Positions 16,629 to 24,635 of a stretch of DNA of 64,000 bases are shown piece by piece. Within the stretch, counting starts at the first letter, position 1; the number at the start of each line of letters is the position of its first letter. Origin of the DNA: Ruminococcus flavefaciens AE3010 (GTDB lineage Bacteria; Bacillota; Clostridia; Oscillospirales; Ruminococcaceae); NCBI RefSeq assembly GCF_000526795.1, contig NZ_JAGT01000001.1, positions 1,387,001 through 1,451,000 of the forward strand. Reading direction: 5' to 3'. Below the pieces are notes generated by a model, which was given only the letters and a program-made list of their open reading frames with translations, was not told the origin of the DNA and made no database searches. A program made the translations under genes and the position numbers.

Positions 16629-16734
16629 AATTAATGCAATGCGCAAATTCTTATTCGTAAAAAAGAATTTGCGCTCCCTGAACTTTGTTCAGGGCAATAA
16701 CCGCCTTACGGCGGTTATTGAATTCACATTAATT
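16629..16734. repeat. Multi-hairpin element with outer closing stem
   Basis: Three perfect hairpins follow each other: 16641-16674 (12-bp stem GCGCAAATTCTT), 16676-16694 (8-bp stem CCCTGAAC) and 16695-16720 (11-bp stem CAATAACCGCC). An outer 8-bp stem, AATTAATG/CATTAATT, encloses all of them. The string ATTTGC..TCCCTG and the order of hairpins recall the 116-bp tandem repeat. Confidence 0.75.
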
Positions 16735-17025
16735 ATAACATTGTTAAGAATTCAAGTCAAGCGTTTCCGTATGCAGTTTTGAATTATTTCTACTCATTTT
16801 TGTGGCATTTTAACAATATGGTTAAGTGATTAGTTTTTAGTGATCAGTGATCAGAAAGTAGTAGGGGCGGATATTATCCGCCCGTATATGCCATTTTATA
16901 AAAATACGATGTATCAATGCAACCGTGTAGGGGCGCCCTTTGGGCGCCCGCAGGTTTCTACGCAAATAAAAAGGGCGGATATTATCCGACAGAGCCGTTA
17001 GCGGCGCGGGCTCCGCGCTGCGCTG

Positions 17026-18102
17026 TCAGCAGACAGCCGCATTATATGCTGCCATTGCGGCAATGGTGCTGATGAGCATCATGACAGCGCAGCTGTACGG
17101 CAGCAGCTTCAAATGTACATCATGGGGATCCTTGGGATTTATCCTGATCATTCTTGTTTCATCAAGCACGATCTCTCTGCCTGTCATAGGCCCCCAGTGT
17201 AAGTAGTCCCTGTCATTGAAGCTGTACGCCCAGCATGGGTCATAGGTAGGGTGTCTATGATATTTTGAATAGGTCACTTTGACCTCGACGCAGCATGCCT
17301 CAACCTTTACCCTGCACCGCAGCAGCTTGATGATATTGTATATCAGCGGCATGAGTACGATAACAGCGGCGTACACAGCAGTAAGCTTAGTGAATATATC
17401 AGAGCCAAGCTCAGGTTTCAATGTAAAAGTTAGGTGTGCGATGAGCATAAACATTCCCAGCAGAGCAGGCAGATTAAGAAATATTGCCATATCACGCTTC
17501 TTATTGTGCTTACAGCTTATTGACAGCAGGGTGAAGCCTGTGAAGAAAAGAGCTCCGAAAGTTATCCCCAGCACGTTCCCGTGAAGCACGCTTGTGACCA
17601 CAAGTGAAGCCGCTGCAAGTGCAACGCCGATACCGCCTGTCCACATTACAGCCTTTGAGGGCGTTCCCTCAGAGCGGTTCGTATCCGCATATTCCTTTGT
17701 TTGTCCGTATGTTTTTTCGATCTTCAGCTTGTCGGCAATATAGCATACCGCAGGGACTCCTGCTGCAAGAATGAGACCTATGGCGACCATAAGACCTGCA
17801 AGTTCTTCATTGGATTCGTAGAAAAAGAACACCGAACATATTATCGCAAAGCCTGCTATCATTGAGAAAGCCGTTATTTTCATAATATTTATGTCAGAGC
17901 TTTTCTCTTTGGGAAGATCACTCATACCGCGAGCATGATGAATGAGGGCACGGTCACTGCCAAGAGTATCGGTGGCTCTGCGAATCTCTTCTTCCTGCTC
18001 CGCGTCTGAAAGAGCGTCGAATTCTTCGTCTGACATAAGATGCTTTCTTTGTTCGATGCTGCTGAGTTCTTTTATCAGCATATATGTTGTTTTGTTGTTC
18101 AT
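17026..18102 (-). CDS. Multi-pass membrane protein, unknown
   Basis: A 358-aa protein. Residues 1-70 are cytoplasmic and charged. About seven membrane helices follow (for example IMKITAFSMIAGFAIICSVFFFY, LAGLMVAIGLILAAGVPAVC, MLISTIAAMAAYNAAV at the end). Between the last two groups lies a soluble beta-rich part (CRVKVEACCVEVKVTYSKYHRHPTY, cut at about residue 300) resembling the small domains of DUF3592-type proteins, a weak similarity. The start has GGAAGGA upstream. It lies 64 bp downstream of the HAD phosphatase gene on the same strand, separated by a hairpin repeat. The function is unknown. Confidence 0.65.
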   Translation of the reverse strand: MNNKTTYMLIKELSSIEQRKHLMSDEEFDALSDAEQEEEIRRATDTLGSDRALIHHARGMSDLPKEKSSDINIMKITAFSMIAGFAIICSVFFFYESNEELAGLMVAIGLILAAGVPAVCYIADKLKIEKTYGQTKEYADTNRSEGTPSKAVMWTGGIGVALAAASLVVTSVLHGNVLGITFGALFFTGFTLLSISCKHNKKRDMAIFLNLPALLGMFMLIAHLTFTLKPELGSDIFTKLTAVYAAVIVLMPLIYNIIKLLRCRVKVEACCVEVKVTYSKYHRHPTYDPCWAYSFNDRDYLHWGPMTGREIVLDETRMIRINPKDPHDVHLKLLPYSCAVMMLISTIAAMAAYNAAVC

Positions 18103-18141
18103 TGAAATGTTCCTTCCTATAATATCCGTATCAAAATGTTC

Positions 18142-18164
18142 GGACGCGCAATGCGCGTCCCTAC
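18142..18164. repeat. GTAGGG-type hairpin repeat (GACGCGC class)
   Basis: GGACGCGCAATGCGCGTCC then CTAC. It is the same stem class as 4426-4450 but in opposite orientation. Confidence 0.75.
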
Positions 18165-18166
18165 AG

Positions 18167-18802
18167 TCATTTATCCAGCTCTTTCATAAGATTCGGCAGG
18201 TCGCTGAAGCGCTGAAGCTCGGGGACAATCTGCTTTATAGTACCGAATCCGTAGGCAGAGTGTATGAAGTCCAGACCCGCTTTCATGGTGGCGTCGTAAT
18301 CACCCTGTATATCCCCTACATACCAAGCCTTGTCAAGTCCGTTGCGCTTGGCAAGGAGAGCGATGTTGTCGCCCTTTTCCTTTAGATTGTTGCCGTAGCA
18401 CTCAATGTCGTCAAAGTGCTTACCGAAGCCGTAATGCTCCAGAAAAGCCTCTATATAGCCCTGCTGGCAGTTGCTTACGATGTAGAGGTGATACTTCTTT
18501 TTAAGGCGTACAAAGGTCTTTTCAAGGTCGGGATAGAGAACTCCCCCGTGCTTGCGGAGATAGTCGTTCTCATGCTGACAGCACAGGTCAAGAAGCTCCA
18601 TGCGCTTCTCCTTTGAAAGGTCGCCGAAAAGCGCGTCCGCTATCCTGTCCATGGTAAGTCCCATAACTCCCATAACGTCACTCTTTGTTATGTCGGGGCG
18701 TTCAAGCCCCAGCTCCCTTATCTTTTCAGTCCACGATGCGGCAACGTTCTCCGAGGAGTCCCAGAGAGTGCCGTCCATATCGAATATCAGTCCCTTTTTC
18801 AT
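18167..18802 (-). CDS. HAD-family phosphatase (phosphoglycolate phosphatase-like)
   Basis: A 211-aa haloacid-dehalogenase hydrolase. Motif I is FDMDGTLWDSS (nucleophile and acid Asp near residues 8 and 10). Motif II is YIVSNCQ (Ser), motif III Lys lies around residue 143, and motif IV is WYVGDIQGD. A helical cap domain lies between motifs I and II. These enzymes dephosphorylate small phosphometabolites. Its ATG overlaps the stop codon of the upstream glycerol-1-phosphate dehydrogenase-like gene by 4 bp, so the two are translationally coupled. The substrate may therefore be a glycerol phosphate or a related product, which is inference. Confidence 0.85.
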   Translation of the reverse strand: MKKGLIFDMDGTLWDSSENVAASWTEKIRELGLERPDITKSDVMGVMGLTMDRIADALFGDLSKEKRMELLDLCCQHENDYLRKHGGVLYPDLEKTFVRLKKKYHLYIVSNCQQGYIEAFLEHYGFGKHFDDIECYGNNLKEKGDNIALLAKRNGLDKAWYVGDIQGDYDATMKAGLDFIHSAYGFGTIKQIVPELQRFSDLPNLMKELDK

Positions 18803-19863
18803 TTGCCCTCCGCCATTCTGCTGTAAATTTCATTAAGCTGCACCCTGTCGTGCTTTACCTCGTCAAGAACGGTTATCCTGCCCTTGCGTACCGTTCTTGC
18901 CTTCTCCCACATATCAGCGAACATATCCTCGGTTATGCCGTAGGAGCGTGGGTCGATACCCACTCCGTAGGTCTTGAAGAAGCTGATAAGTCCGTCGGGA
19001 GTCTGTCCCTGAAAGATGCAGGCAGGTATGGAGCCCATTGCAACTGCAAGTCCGTGGGATATCTTTATGTCAGGGTAGTACTCCTCGATAGCGTGGGCAA
19101 AGAGGTGCTCACTGCCGCTGCAGGGGCGTGAGGAGCCTGCTATCTCCATAGCAAGACCGCCCATAACGAGAGCTCTCGACAGGATACGGATAAACACGCG
19201 GCTCTTCAAGTCCTTTTCGTCGCAGTGATACACCGAATCGTAGCTCATTCTGCTGAGTGCGTAAGCAAAGTCGTCCACACGGGTACCCGTCTTTCTCGCA
19301 GCAAGCTTCCAGTCGTACAGCGCCGTATGCTTTGCAATGGTGTCGCCTATACCCGAAAGAGTCTGGTTCAGCGGAGCATTTGTTATCATGTTGGTGTCCA
19401 CGATGATAGCCGTAGGTATCTTGCACTCAATGGTCTTACGCGCCACACCCTCGGTCTCAAGGACTGCAAAGGGCGAAGCAAGTGAGTCGTTGCTGAGGGA
19501 AGTCGGCATACAGATATACACCGCCTTGCTGATGTGTGCGGCATACTTTGCAGTATCAAGTACTCGTCCGCCGCCGATGCCGATTATGACCTTTATGTCC
19601 TCGACACAGACCTTTTTGGCTATCTTTACCGCTTCGTCGAAGCTTGCGCGGTCCATGGCGATTATCTCCGCACCGCCGAAGTCGTGGCTGATGTTGGTTA
19701 TCTTCTCCTTGTAGATGTCGATGAGGAACTGCTCCGAGACAATAACGGTCTTTTGACCGATCATCTCTGGGATATAGCGTGAAATTATCTCGTCCGAATG
19801 AAAAAAGGCGTCCTCCTCCACTGCAAGGCAGATAGGAAGATTAAATCTTGTATGCTGATTCAT
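18799..19863 (-). CDS. sn-Glycerol-1-phosphate dehydrogenase-like enzyme
   Basis: A 354-aa member of the iron/zinc alcohol dehydrogenase superfamily, closest in pattern to glycerol-1-phosphate dehydrogenases (EgsA/AraM). Visible features are the NAD(P)-binding GIGGGRVLDTAKYAA, PTSLSNDSLASP, and metal-ligand regions GIGDTIAKHTALYDW, GSEHLFAHAIE and SHGLAVAMG. In that family dihydroxyacetone phosphate is reduced to sn-glycerol-1-phosphate. The start has GGAGGT upstream. It is the first gene of a coupled pair with a HAD phosphatase. The pair could make an sn-glycerol-1-phosphate-derived lipid or polymer precursor, but no polymerase or prenyltransferase is nearby. Confidence 0.8.
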   Translation of the reverse strand: MNQHTRFNLPICLAVEEDAFFHSDEIISRYIPEMIGQKTVIVSEQFLIDIYKEKITNISHDFGGAEIIAMDRASFDEAVKIAKKVCVEDIKVIIGIGGGRVLDTAKYAAHISKAVYICMPTSLSNDSLASPFAVLETEGVARKTIECKIPTAIIVDTNMITNAPLNQTLSGIGDTIAKHTALYDWKLAARKTGTRVDDFAYALSRMSYDSVYHCDEKDLKSRVFIRILSRALVMGGLAMEIAGSSRPCSGSEHLFAHAIEEYYPDIKISHGLAVAMGSIPACIFQGQTPDGLISFFKTYGVGIDPRSYGITEDMFADMWEKARTVRKGRITVLDEVKHDRVQLNEIYSRMAEGK

Positions 19864-19892
19864 GATGATACCTCCGCTTTATTATAGTGTTA

Positions 19893-19925
19893 AGCCCTTA
19901 GCGGCTTTGCTGACGGCTAAGGGCT
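19893..19925. repeat. Hairpin between the dehydrogenase and pncB genes
   Basis: Stem AGCCCTTAGC/GCTAAGGGCT, 10 bp. There is no T-run on the pncB side, so it is a weak terminator candidate at best. Confidence 0.5.
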
Positions 19926-19935
19926 ATGTGCTTTC

Positions 19936-21135
19936 TTACTTCTTGGATTCTCTTTCAAGTCTGAACTCCACAGAGCGCTTTAAGTACTCAAGGTAGCTCT
20001 CATCGCGGCACATTGCCTTGCCGATGTCGTCGGAGAGCTTCGCAACGGGACGTCCGTTGACATACTGGAGCTTTATAACGATATTGAGAGCTGTCTCCTC
20101 TGTATCATTGGAGCAGAATGTTCCGATACCAAAGGAAACCTTGGTCTTGTCGCAGAAGTACTCATAGAGCTTCTGTGCGCGGTCAAAGTCAAGGCTGTCG
20201 CTGAACAGCAGGAGCTTTGTCTTGGGATCAACGCCGTACTTCTTGTAGTGGGCGATTATCTTCTCTCCCCACGCATAGGGATCACCGCTGTCGTGGCGGA
20301 CTCCCGTGTAGTTATTGACCATTGAGCGGTTGAAGTCCAGCAGGAACAGGTCTGTAGTCACCGTATCCGTAAGAGCTGTACCGTTATCGCCCTGATACTC
20401 GTTGTACCAGTCGTTCATTGCATAGTGGTTAGTGTATGCAAGAGGTATTGAGTCTATGCCCTGATACATCTGCACGAACTCATGGGCATATGTGCCGATA
20501 GGAGTTACATTGTACTTCATTGCAAGGTAAACGTTTGAAGTACCCACGCACTTGTCAGTCTCGGTGCACAGGCGCTTTACCACAACGTCCTCCCACTCGC
20601 GGGAAAGGCGTCTGCGGCAGCCGAACTCGGCAAATTTGAATGTATATGTGCCGTCGTTAAGTGCCTTTATCTTTGCGTCAAGGCGCTCCTCGGCAGATTT
20701 GCGGAGCCTTTCATAGTCGAACTTCATACGGAAGTATACCTCGTTGACTATCTCCAGCAGATATATCTCGAACTGCATAGCCGAGAACAGCGGTCCGTCA
20801 ACAACTATCTGAAGCTGACCGTTTCCGTCAAGCTCTGCGGTAACGTAGTCGCGGATAGGCCTCCACAGCCTCAGAAACTCAACATAGTCGTCCTTGATGA
20901 AGCGTATGGAGCGGAGGTAGTCCAGCTCTTCTTTCTTGAATGTGAGAGAGCAGAGGTGGTCGATCTGGTCGTTTATCTCCTGCACCATTTCGGCAGTGAA
21001 AACCACATCCTTGTTGCGGCACTTGAAGTAATACTGTCCGCAGAGATCGGTGTGCTTGTGGAAGATGACCTGATCCATGTTGAACTTGTACAGGTCGGTA
21101 TCCAGCAGTGATACGACAATTGGTTGGAGCTTCAT
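19936..21135 (-). CDS. pncB: Nicotinate phosphoribosyltransferase
   Basis: A 399-aa enzyme of the NAD salvage pathway, converting nicotinate and PRPP to nicotinate mononucleotide with ATP hydrolysis. Diagnostic segments are SLLDTDLYKFNMDQVIF at the N-terminus, FAEFGCRRRLS, GTSNVYLA, GTYAHEFVQM, TDLFLLDFNRS, TGVRHDSGDPYAWGEKII and LFSDSLDFDRA. Length and motifs fit the proteobacterial-type PncB branch. Its start has AAAGGAA upstream. It is separated from its neighbours on both sides by hairpins and appears monocistronic. Confidence 0.95.
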   Translation of the reverse strand: MKLQPIVVSLLDTDLYKFNMDQVIFHKHTDLCGQYYFKCRNKDVVFTAEMVQEINDQIDHLCSLTFKKEELDYLRSIRFIKDDYVEFLRLWRPIRDYVTAELDGNGQLQIVVDGPLFSAMQFEIYLLEIVNEVYFRMKFDYERLRKSAEERLDAKIKALNDGTYTFKFAEFGCRRRLSREWEDVVVKRLCTETDKCVGTSNVYLAMKYNVTPIGTYAHEFVQMYQGIDSIPLAYTNHYAMNDWYNEYQGDNGTALTDTVTTDLFLLDFNRSMVNNYTGVRHDSGDPYAWGEKIIAHYKKYGVDPKTKLLLFSDSLDFDRAQKLYEYFCDKTKVSFGIGTFCSNDTEETALNIVIKLQYVNGRPVAKLSDDIGKAMCRDESYLEYLKRSVEFRLERESKK

Positions 21136-21183
21136 AGTTTTTATTCCTTTCTGTCCGATTAAAAATCGGTTATTTGATCACTG

Positions 21184-21255
21184 TGTAGTGGCTGATGCCC
21201 ACATCAGCCCGATTTATTGAAAAACTAACGGGGCGATGTAGGCATCGCCTCCTAC
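21184..21255. repeat. Two hairpin repeats upstream of pncB
   Basis: A GTAG-type element with stem GGCTGATG/CATCAGCC (21184-21211) and a GGCGATGTAGGCATCGCC hairpin ending in TCCTAC (21229-21255). The second has the same class as 241-266. Confidence 0.65.
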
Positions 21256-21260
21256 AAAAG

Positions 21261-22538
21261 CTACCTGTTTTTTTCTTTTATCTCATGCACAAACTGTGCC
21301 AGCTCCTCGGAATGGAGCATAGTTGACATATGTCCGCCGTCAATATACCGGAATTCTTTATCTGGAGCGTTTATTCTGTCAAAATATGACTTGATTACGC
21401 CGCAGTAATCGTCATTGCTGCCCTGCAAAACATAAACCGGAACCTTATACTCTGTCTTTTCGCTCAGATCAAATTCATCAAGCAGTACACCACACACATC
21501 ACCGCTTTTTTCATTTGCAGGATCAACAGGCTGATAATAAACATCTTCTCCAAAATTATTCTTTATATGATCTGTGATCGAATAATACGGATTGAAAAAA
21601 GCTGCTGCAAGTGGATTTACATCGCCGTCAAACAGTCCTTCCTCATCGCTGTATACATACTTGTCTGTCAGAGGAAGAACGCTTTCGCCAAACATATGAG
21701 ATGCTTTTTTAATATCAGTCTCAGAGGAACTGCATATCAGCTCTGTCATTTTATCCGGATCAAACTGTTCGGCAAAAACGCGGTCATCTTCGCTGTTTAC
21801 CGTCCAGTCCGTCATAATCTGTTTTACAGCACTGAAATACTTTCTGTACTTCTCGCTGCTGTCAAGGCAGGAGCTCTCACCTGTAAAGTTGTAGTACATA
21901 AACGATATTTCGCCGTACTTATCTATTGCAGTCTGATAATCTATTGCTCCCGAGATATAATCCTCAACGCCCTTGTTCATCATCGCAGTAACATCTTTAT
22001 CCACGGAAAGTGAAAGGTCGATTATACAATCCACCTTTTCGGGATTACGGATAACAAAATCTCCGCCGTACATAGTTCCCCACGAATGACCAAGTATAGT
22101 CAGCTTATCCTTGCCCATATATTCAAGAATGAAGTCTGCAACTGCGTCGATATCACTTTGCATGAGCTCAGAAGTTATCAGCCCCTCCTGCGGAGAGTGT
22201 ATCTGAGTCTTGCCGCAGCCTCGCTGATCCCAGTTGACCACAGTGTAATCCCCTGCCAGCTTCCTCAGCACTTTCCAGTCCATTTCACTGGTAGCGCCTC
22301 CGGGACCGCCGTGAAGATACAGCATAACGGGATTATCCCTGTCCTCGCCGTAAATATTTATCCACTGCTGCTGACCATTGACGTCAATGTACATTTCCTC
22401 GTTTATGCCGCCCTCGGGAGTTTTATTGTATATCATTCTGCCTATCGCCCGTACTAACAGCAGTATAATTATCAGCGAAACAAGGATAATACCGAACCAT
22501 TTCAGTGTTTTCAAAAATGCTTTTATTGCTTTTTTCAT
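21261..22538 (-). CDS. Membrane-anchored alpha/beta hydrolase, proline iminopeptidase-like
   Basis: A 425-aa protein. Residues 10-35 form a membrane anchor (WFGIILVSLIIILLLVRAIG). The rest is an alpha/beta hydrolase of the S33 type: LHGGPGGATSEMDW forms the oxyanion hole, NWDQRGCGKT is typical of the family, GHSWGTMYGG holds the nucleophile Ser, and DGGHMST holds the catalytic His near the C-terminus. Family members remove N-terminal proline or small residues from peptides. Here it would act outside the membrane. The start has AAAGGAG upstream. It is divergent from the que operon. Confidence 0.85.
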   Translation of the reverse strand: MKKAIKAFLKTLKWFGIILVSLIIILLLVRAIGRMIYNKTPEGGINEEMYIDVNGQQQWINIYGEDRDNPVMLYLHGGPGGATSEMDWKVLRKLAGDYTVVNWDQRGCGKTQIHSPQEGLITSELMQSDIDAVADFILEYMGKDKLTILGHSWGTMYGGDFVIRNPEKVDCIIDLSLSVDKDVTAMMNKGVEDYISGAIDYQTAIDKYGEISFMYYNFTGESSCLDSSEKYRKYFSAVKQIMTDWTVNSEDDRVFAEQFDPDKMTELICSSSETDIKKASHMFGESVLPLTDKYVYSDEEGLFDGDVNPLAAAFFNPYYSITDHIKNNFGEDVYYQPVDPANEKSGDVCGVLLDEFDLSEKTEYKVPVYVLQGSNDDYCGVIKSYFDRINAPDKEFRYIDGGHMSTMLHSEELAQFVHEIKEKNR

Positions 22539-22681
22539 AAAAACATCTCCTTTATACTTGTTTTATCACATTATACTGCATTAACCTTACAATAAGATTA
22601 CAAAGAGAAATGTTTTTTATAAGCATATCACATCATAGTAAAATTATAACGCAAAACTCCCCGTTTGTCAATAAAAACGGC

Positions 22682-22710
22682 TTGACAAGCGGCAATTTTC
22701 ATGATATAAT
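22682..22710 (+). promoter_or_regulatory. Perfect consensus sigma-A promoter of the que operon
   Basis: TTGACA (22682-22687), a 17-nt spacer, TATAAT (22705-22710). Transcription would start near 22717. Confidence 0.9.
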
Positions 22711-22717
22711 GTGTAAT

Positions 22718-22873
22718 GGTTTTAATACCCGACAGTTCGATTGCGCCATCCTGTCGTTAAACAAAACCAGGGCATCTGTGTACACAGGGATACTGTGTCA
22801 AAGTGCAGCTAAACTGCACATAATTGGAGGACAGGTGCGTCTGCTCAATATTGGGCAGGCGCATATTTTATTT
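22718..22873 (+). promoter_or_regulatory. Structured leader with terminator, candidate preQ1-type riboswitch
   Basis: The leader begins at the predicted transcription start. GGTTTT (22718-22723) can pair with AAAACC (22763-22768), enclosing a CGACAG/CTGTCG hairpin (22730-22756). Further hairpins are CTGTGTACACAG (22776-22787) and GTGCAG/CTGCAC (about 22803-22819). A terminator-like stem TGCGTCTGC/GCAGGCGCA (22836-22863) is followed by TATTTTATTT. GACAGG just before the terminator could pair with CCTGTC of the first hairpin, giving two exclusive folds. Its position before the complete preQ1 pathway suggests preQ1 control. I could not match it to a known preQ1 class. Confidence 0.5.
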
Positions 22874-22971
22874 CGAGCTTAACTGGCTCGTCACCGCATA
22901 TTTTATAGCGGGCGGATAATATCCGCCCCTACAAATCACTAACAACTGATCACTGAAATTGAGGTGTGATA

Positions 22972-23397
22972 ATGTATATACTTAAAACGTCGGCGGAGTT
23001 CGACAGCGCCCACTTCCTTTCGGGCTATAAGGGCAAATGCGCAAATATCCACGGTCACCGCTGGAAGATAGAAGTCTGCGTGGCTGAGGAAGCTCTCATT
23101 GCCGAGGGCGAAAAGCGAGGCATGGTAATAGACTTCGGCGACCTGAAACACGAAGTACGTGCTCTTGCAGACAGCTTCGACCACGCTCTCATATATGAAA
23201 AGGGCTCACTGAAAACGACTACCCTTGCCGCTCTCAGTGACGAGGGGTTCCGCCTTATCGAGGTGGACTATCGTCCCACAGCCGAGAATTTCGCCCGTGA
23301 TTTCTATGAAGTTCTCACCGCAAAGGGACTTCCCGTGAAGTCCGTGACCGTATATGAAACACCCGAGAACTGCGCTATTTATGAGGAGGTAAAGTAA
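22972..23397 (+). CDS. queD: 6-carboxy-5,6,7,8-tetrahydropterin synthase
   Basis: A 141-aa PTPS-family enzyme converting 7,8-dihydroneopterin triphosphate to 6-carboxytetrahydropterin, the second step to queuosine. Zinc ligands are His14, His27 and His29 (in NIHGH), with catalytic Cys23 (KGKCANIHGH). DSFDHALI and YETPENCAIY are conserved. The start is the ATG at 22972 with GAGGTG 5 nt upstream. An in-frame GTG at 22966 overlaps that ribosome-binding site and is rejected. It is the first gene of the que operon and overlaps queE by one base. Confidence 0.95.
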   Translation: MYILKTSAEFDSAHFLSGYKGKCANIHGHRWKIEVCVAEEALIAEGEKRGMVIDFGDLKHEVRALADSFDHALIYEKGSLKTTTLAALSDEGFRLIEVDYRPTAENFARDFYEVLTAKGLPVKSVTVYETPENCAIYEEVK

Positions 23398-24056
23398 TGC
23401 TGCCTGTTGTTGAAAAATTCATCAGTATAAACGGCGAGGGCGCTCACGCAGGCGAGCTTGCGGCGTTCATACGCTTCCGCGGCTGCAATCTCAGCTGCTC
23501 CTACTGCGATACCTGTTGGGCTAATACGGAAAACGCCCCTGCGGAGTACGAAACTATAGAAGAGCTTGCTGCATGGGTGGCAGATACAGGCGTCCACAAT
23601 GTTACCCTCACAGGAGGCGAGCCCCTGCTGCAAAAGGAGTGCGGCGCACTGGCTGAGCTCCTCATAAAGAACGGCTGCCGCGTGGAGATAGAGACCAACG
23701 GCAGTATCTCCCTTGAAAGGTTAGCTTCTTCCGAGTACCGCCCTGTGTTCACTATGGACTATAAGCTGCCCTCAAGCGGTATGGAGGAGTTCATGTGCGT
23801 GGACAATTTCCGACTGCTGAACTGCCACGATACGGTGAAATTCGTGTCGGGAAGCATTGCCGACCTTGAAAAAGCGGCGAAGCTCATAGACAAATACAGG
23901 CTCAAGGAGCGCTGCCATGTTTTCATCAGTCCTGTTTTCGGCGAGATAGACCCTGCGGACATAGTTGACTTCATGGAGGAGCACAAAATGAACGGCGTCC
24001 GCTTGCAGTTACAGCTCCACAAATTCATCTGGGAACCCACAAGGAGGGGCGTTTAA
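23397..24056 (+). CDS. queE: 7-carboxy-7-deazaguanine synthase (radical SAM)
   Basis: A 219-aa radical SAM enzyme that contracts 6-carboxytetrahydropterin to 7-carboxy-7-deazaguanine. The iron-sulfur motif is Cys30-x3-Cys34-x2-Cys37 (GCNLSCSYCDTCW). FISINGEGAHAGELAAFIRFRG precedes it and is the typical QueE opening. LTGGEPLLQ and EIETNGS are SAM-binding motifs. TAATG links it to both queD and folE (one-base overlaps), implying strict co-translation. The length is normal for the compact QueE type. Confidence 0.95.
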   Translation: MLPVVEKFISINGEGAHAGELAAFIRFRGCNLSCSYCDTCWANTENAPAEYETIEELAAWVADTGVHNVTLTGGEPLLQKECGALAELLIKNGCRVEIETNGSISLERLASSEYRPVFTMDYKLPSSGMEEFMCVDNFRLLNCHDTVKFVSGSIADLEKAAKLIDKYRLKERCHVFISPVFGEIDPADIVDFMEEHKMNGVRLQLQLHKFIWEPTRRGV

Positions 24057-24625
24057 TGGACAGAGAAGCAATAGAATATCACGTTCTCGGGCTTATCAAG
24101 GCTATCGGCGAAGACCCTGAGCGCGAGGGACTGAAAGAGACTCCTGCCCGTGTTGCCCGTATGCTGGAGGAAGTCCTTGAAGGAACTGCTTATACCAATC
24201 ATCAGATAGCGGAGATGTTCGGCAAGACCTTTGACACGGACGACGGCTCCGATATGGACAGCGCCGTAGTCATGAAAGACATCACCGTGTTCAGCTACTG
24301 CGAGCACCACCTCGCCCTCATGTACGATATGAGCGTCAATGTGGCATATATCCCACGGGGAAAAGTTCTCGGGCTCAGCAAGATAGCACGTATCTGCGAT
24401 ATGGCTGCAAAGCGGCTTCAATTGCAGGAGCGTCTCGGTAAGGACATCGCGGAGATAATCTCCGAAGCCGCAGGCACTCCCGATGTGGGAGTTATGATAC
24501 GCGGCAGTCACAGCTGCATGACGGCAAGAGGCATACGAAATGCAAACGCTAAGACCGTCACAGGCACCTACATGGGAGAATTCCGCAAAAATGCCGAGCT
24601 GAAAGAGCTCATAAAATTCGATTAA
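24056..24625 (+). CDS. folE: GTP cyclohydrolase I
   Basis: A 189-aa enzyme turning GTP into 7,8-dihydroneopterin triphosphate, the entry step for both folate and queuosine. Motifs: EREGLKETPARVARM, FSYCEHHLALM (zinc Cys and His), GKVLGLSKIARICD, RLQLQERLGKDIA and GSHSCMTARGIR (second zinc Cys). Its position between queE and queC means this copy probably feeds the queuosine branch. Whether another folE exists elsewhere cannot be seen. It starts within the queE stop codon (TAATG). Confidence 0.95.
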   Translation: MDREAIEYHVLGLIKAIGEDPEREGLKETPARVARMLEEVLEGTAYTNHQIAEMFGKTFDTDDGSDMDSAVVMKDITVFSYCEHHLALMYDMSVNVAYIPRGKVLGLSKIARICDMAAKRLQLQERLGKDIAEIISEAAGTPDVGVMIRGSHSCMTARGIRNANAKTVTGTYMGEFRKNAELKELIKFD

Positions 24626-24635
24626 GGAGAACCAC

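Larger units (their letters stand above)
16491..17025. other. Long intergenic region upstream of the CE12 esterase
   Basis: 535 bp without a recognised gene. Next to the esterase lie a CGTACTTCAAGTACG palindrome in the leader (16507-16521), the promoter (16526-16554) and an inverted repeat TTTTGTCC-4-GGACAAAA (16596-16615). Further away are the multi-hairpin element at 16629-16734, heptamers at 16826-16860, and hairpin repeats at 16861-16885, 16927-16954 and 16972-16989 (the last one-sided). Confidence 0.65.
22539..22971. other. Divergent intergenic region and que-operon leader
   Basis: 433 bp without a gene. After about 140 bp of AT-rich DNA come the que promoter, a structured leader (22718-22873), a GGGCGGATAATATCCGCCC hairpin repeat (22910-22932, CCCCTAC after it), heptamer-like units ATCACTA/ACAACTG/ATCACTG (22935-22955), and the queD ribosome-binding site. 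Confidence 0.7.

Noticed and set aside
22718..22873. Assignment as a preQ1-I riboswitch
   Set aside because: The compact preQ1-I pseudoknot core was not found, so only a candidate leader is claimed.
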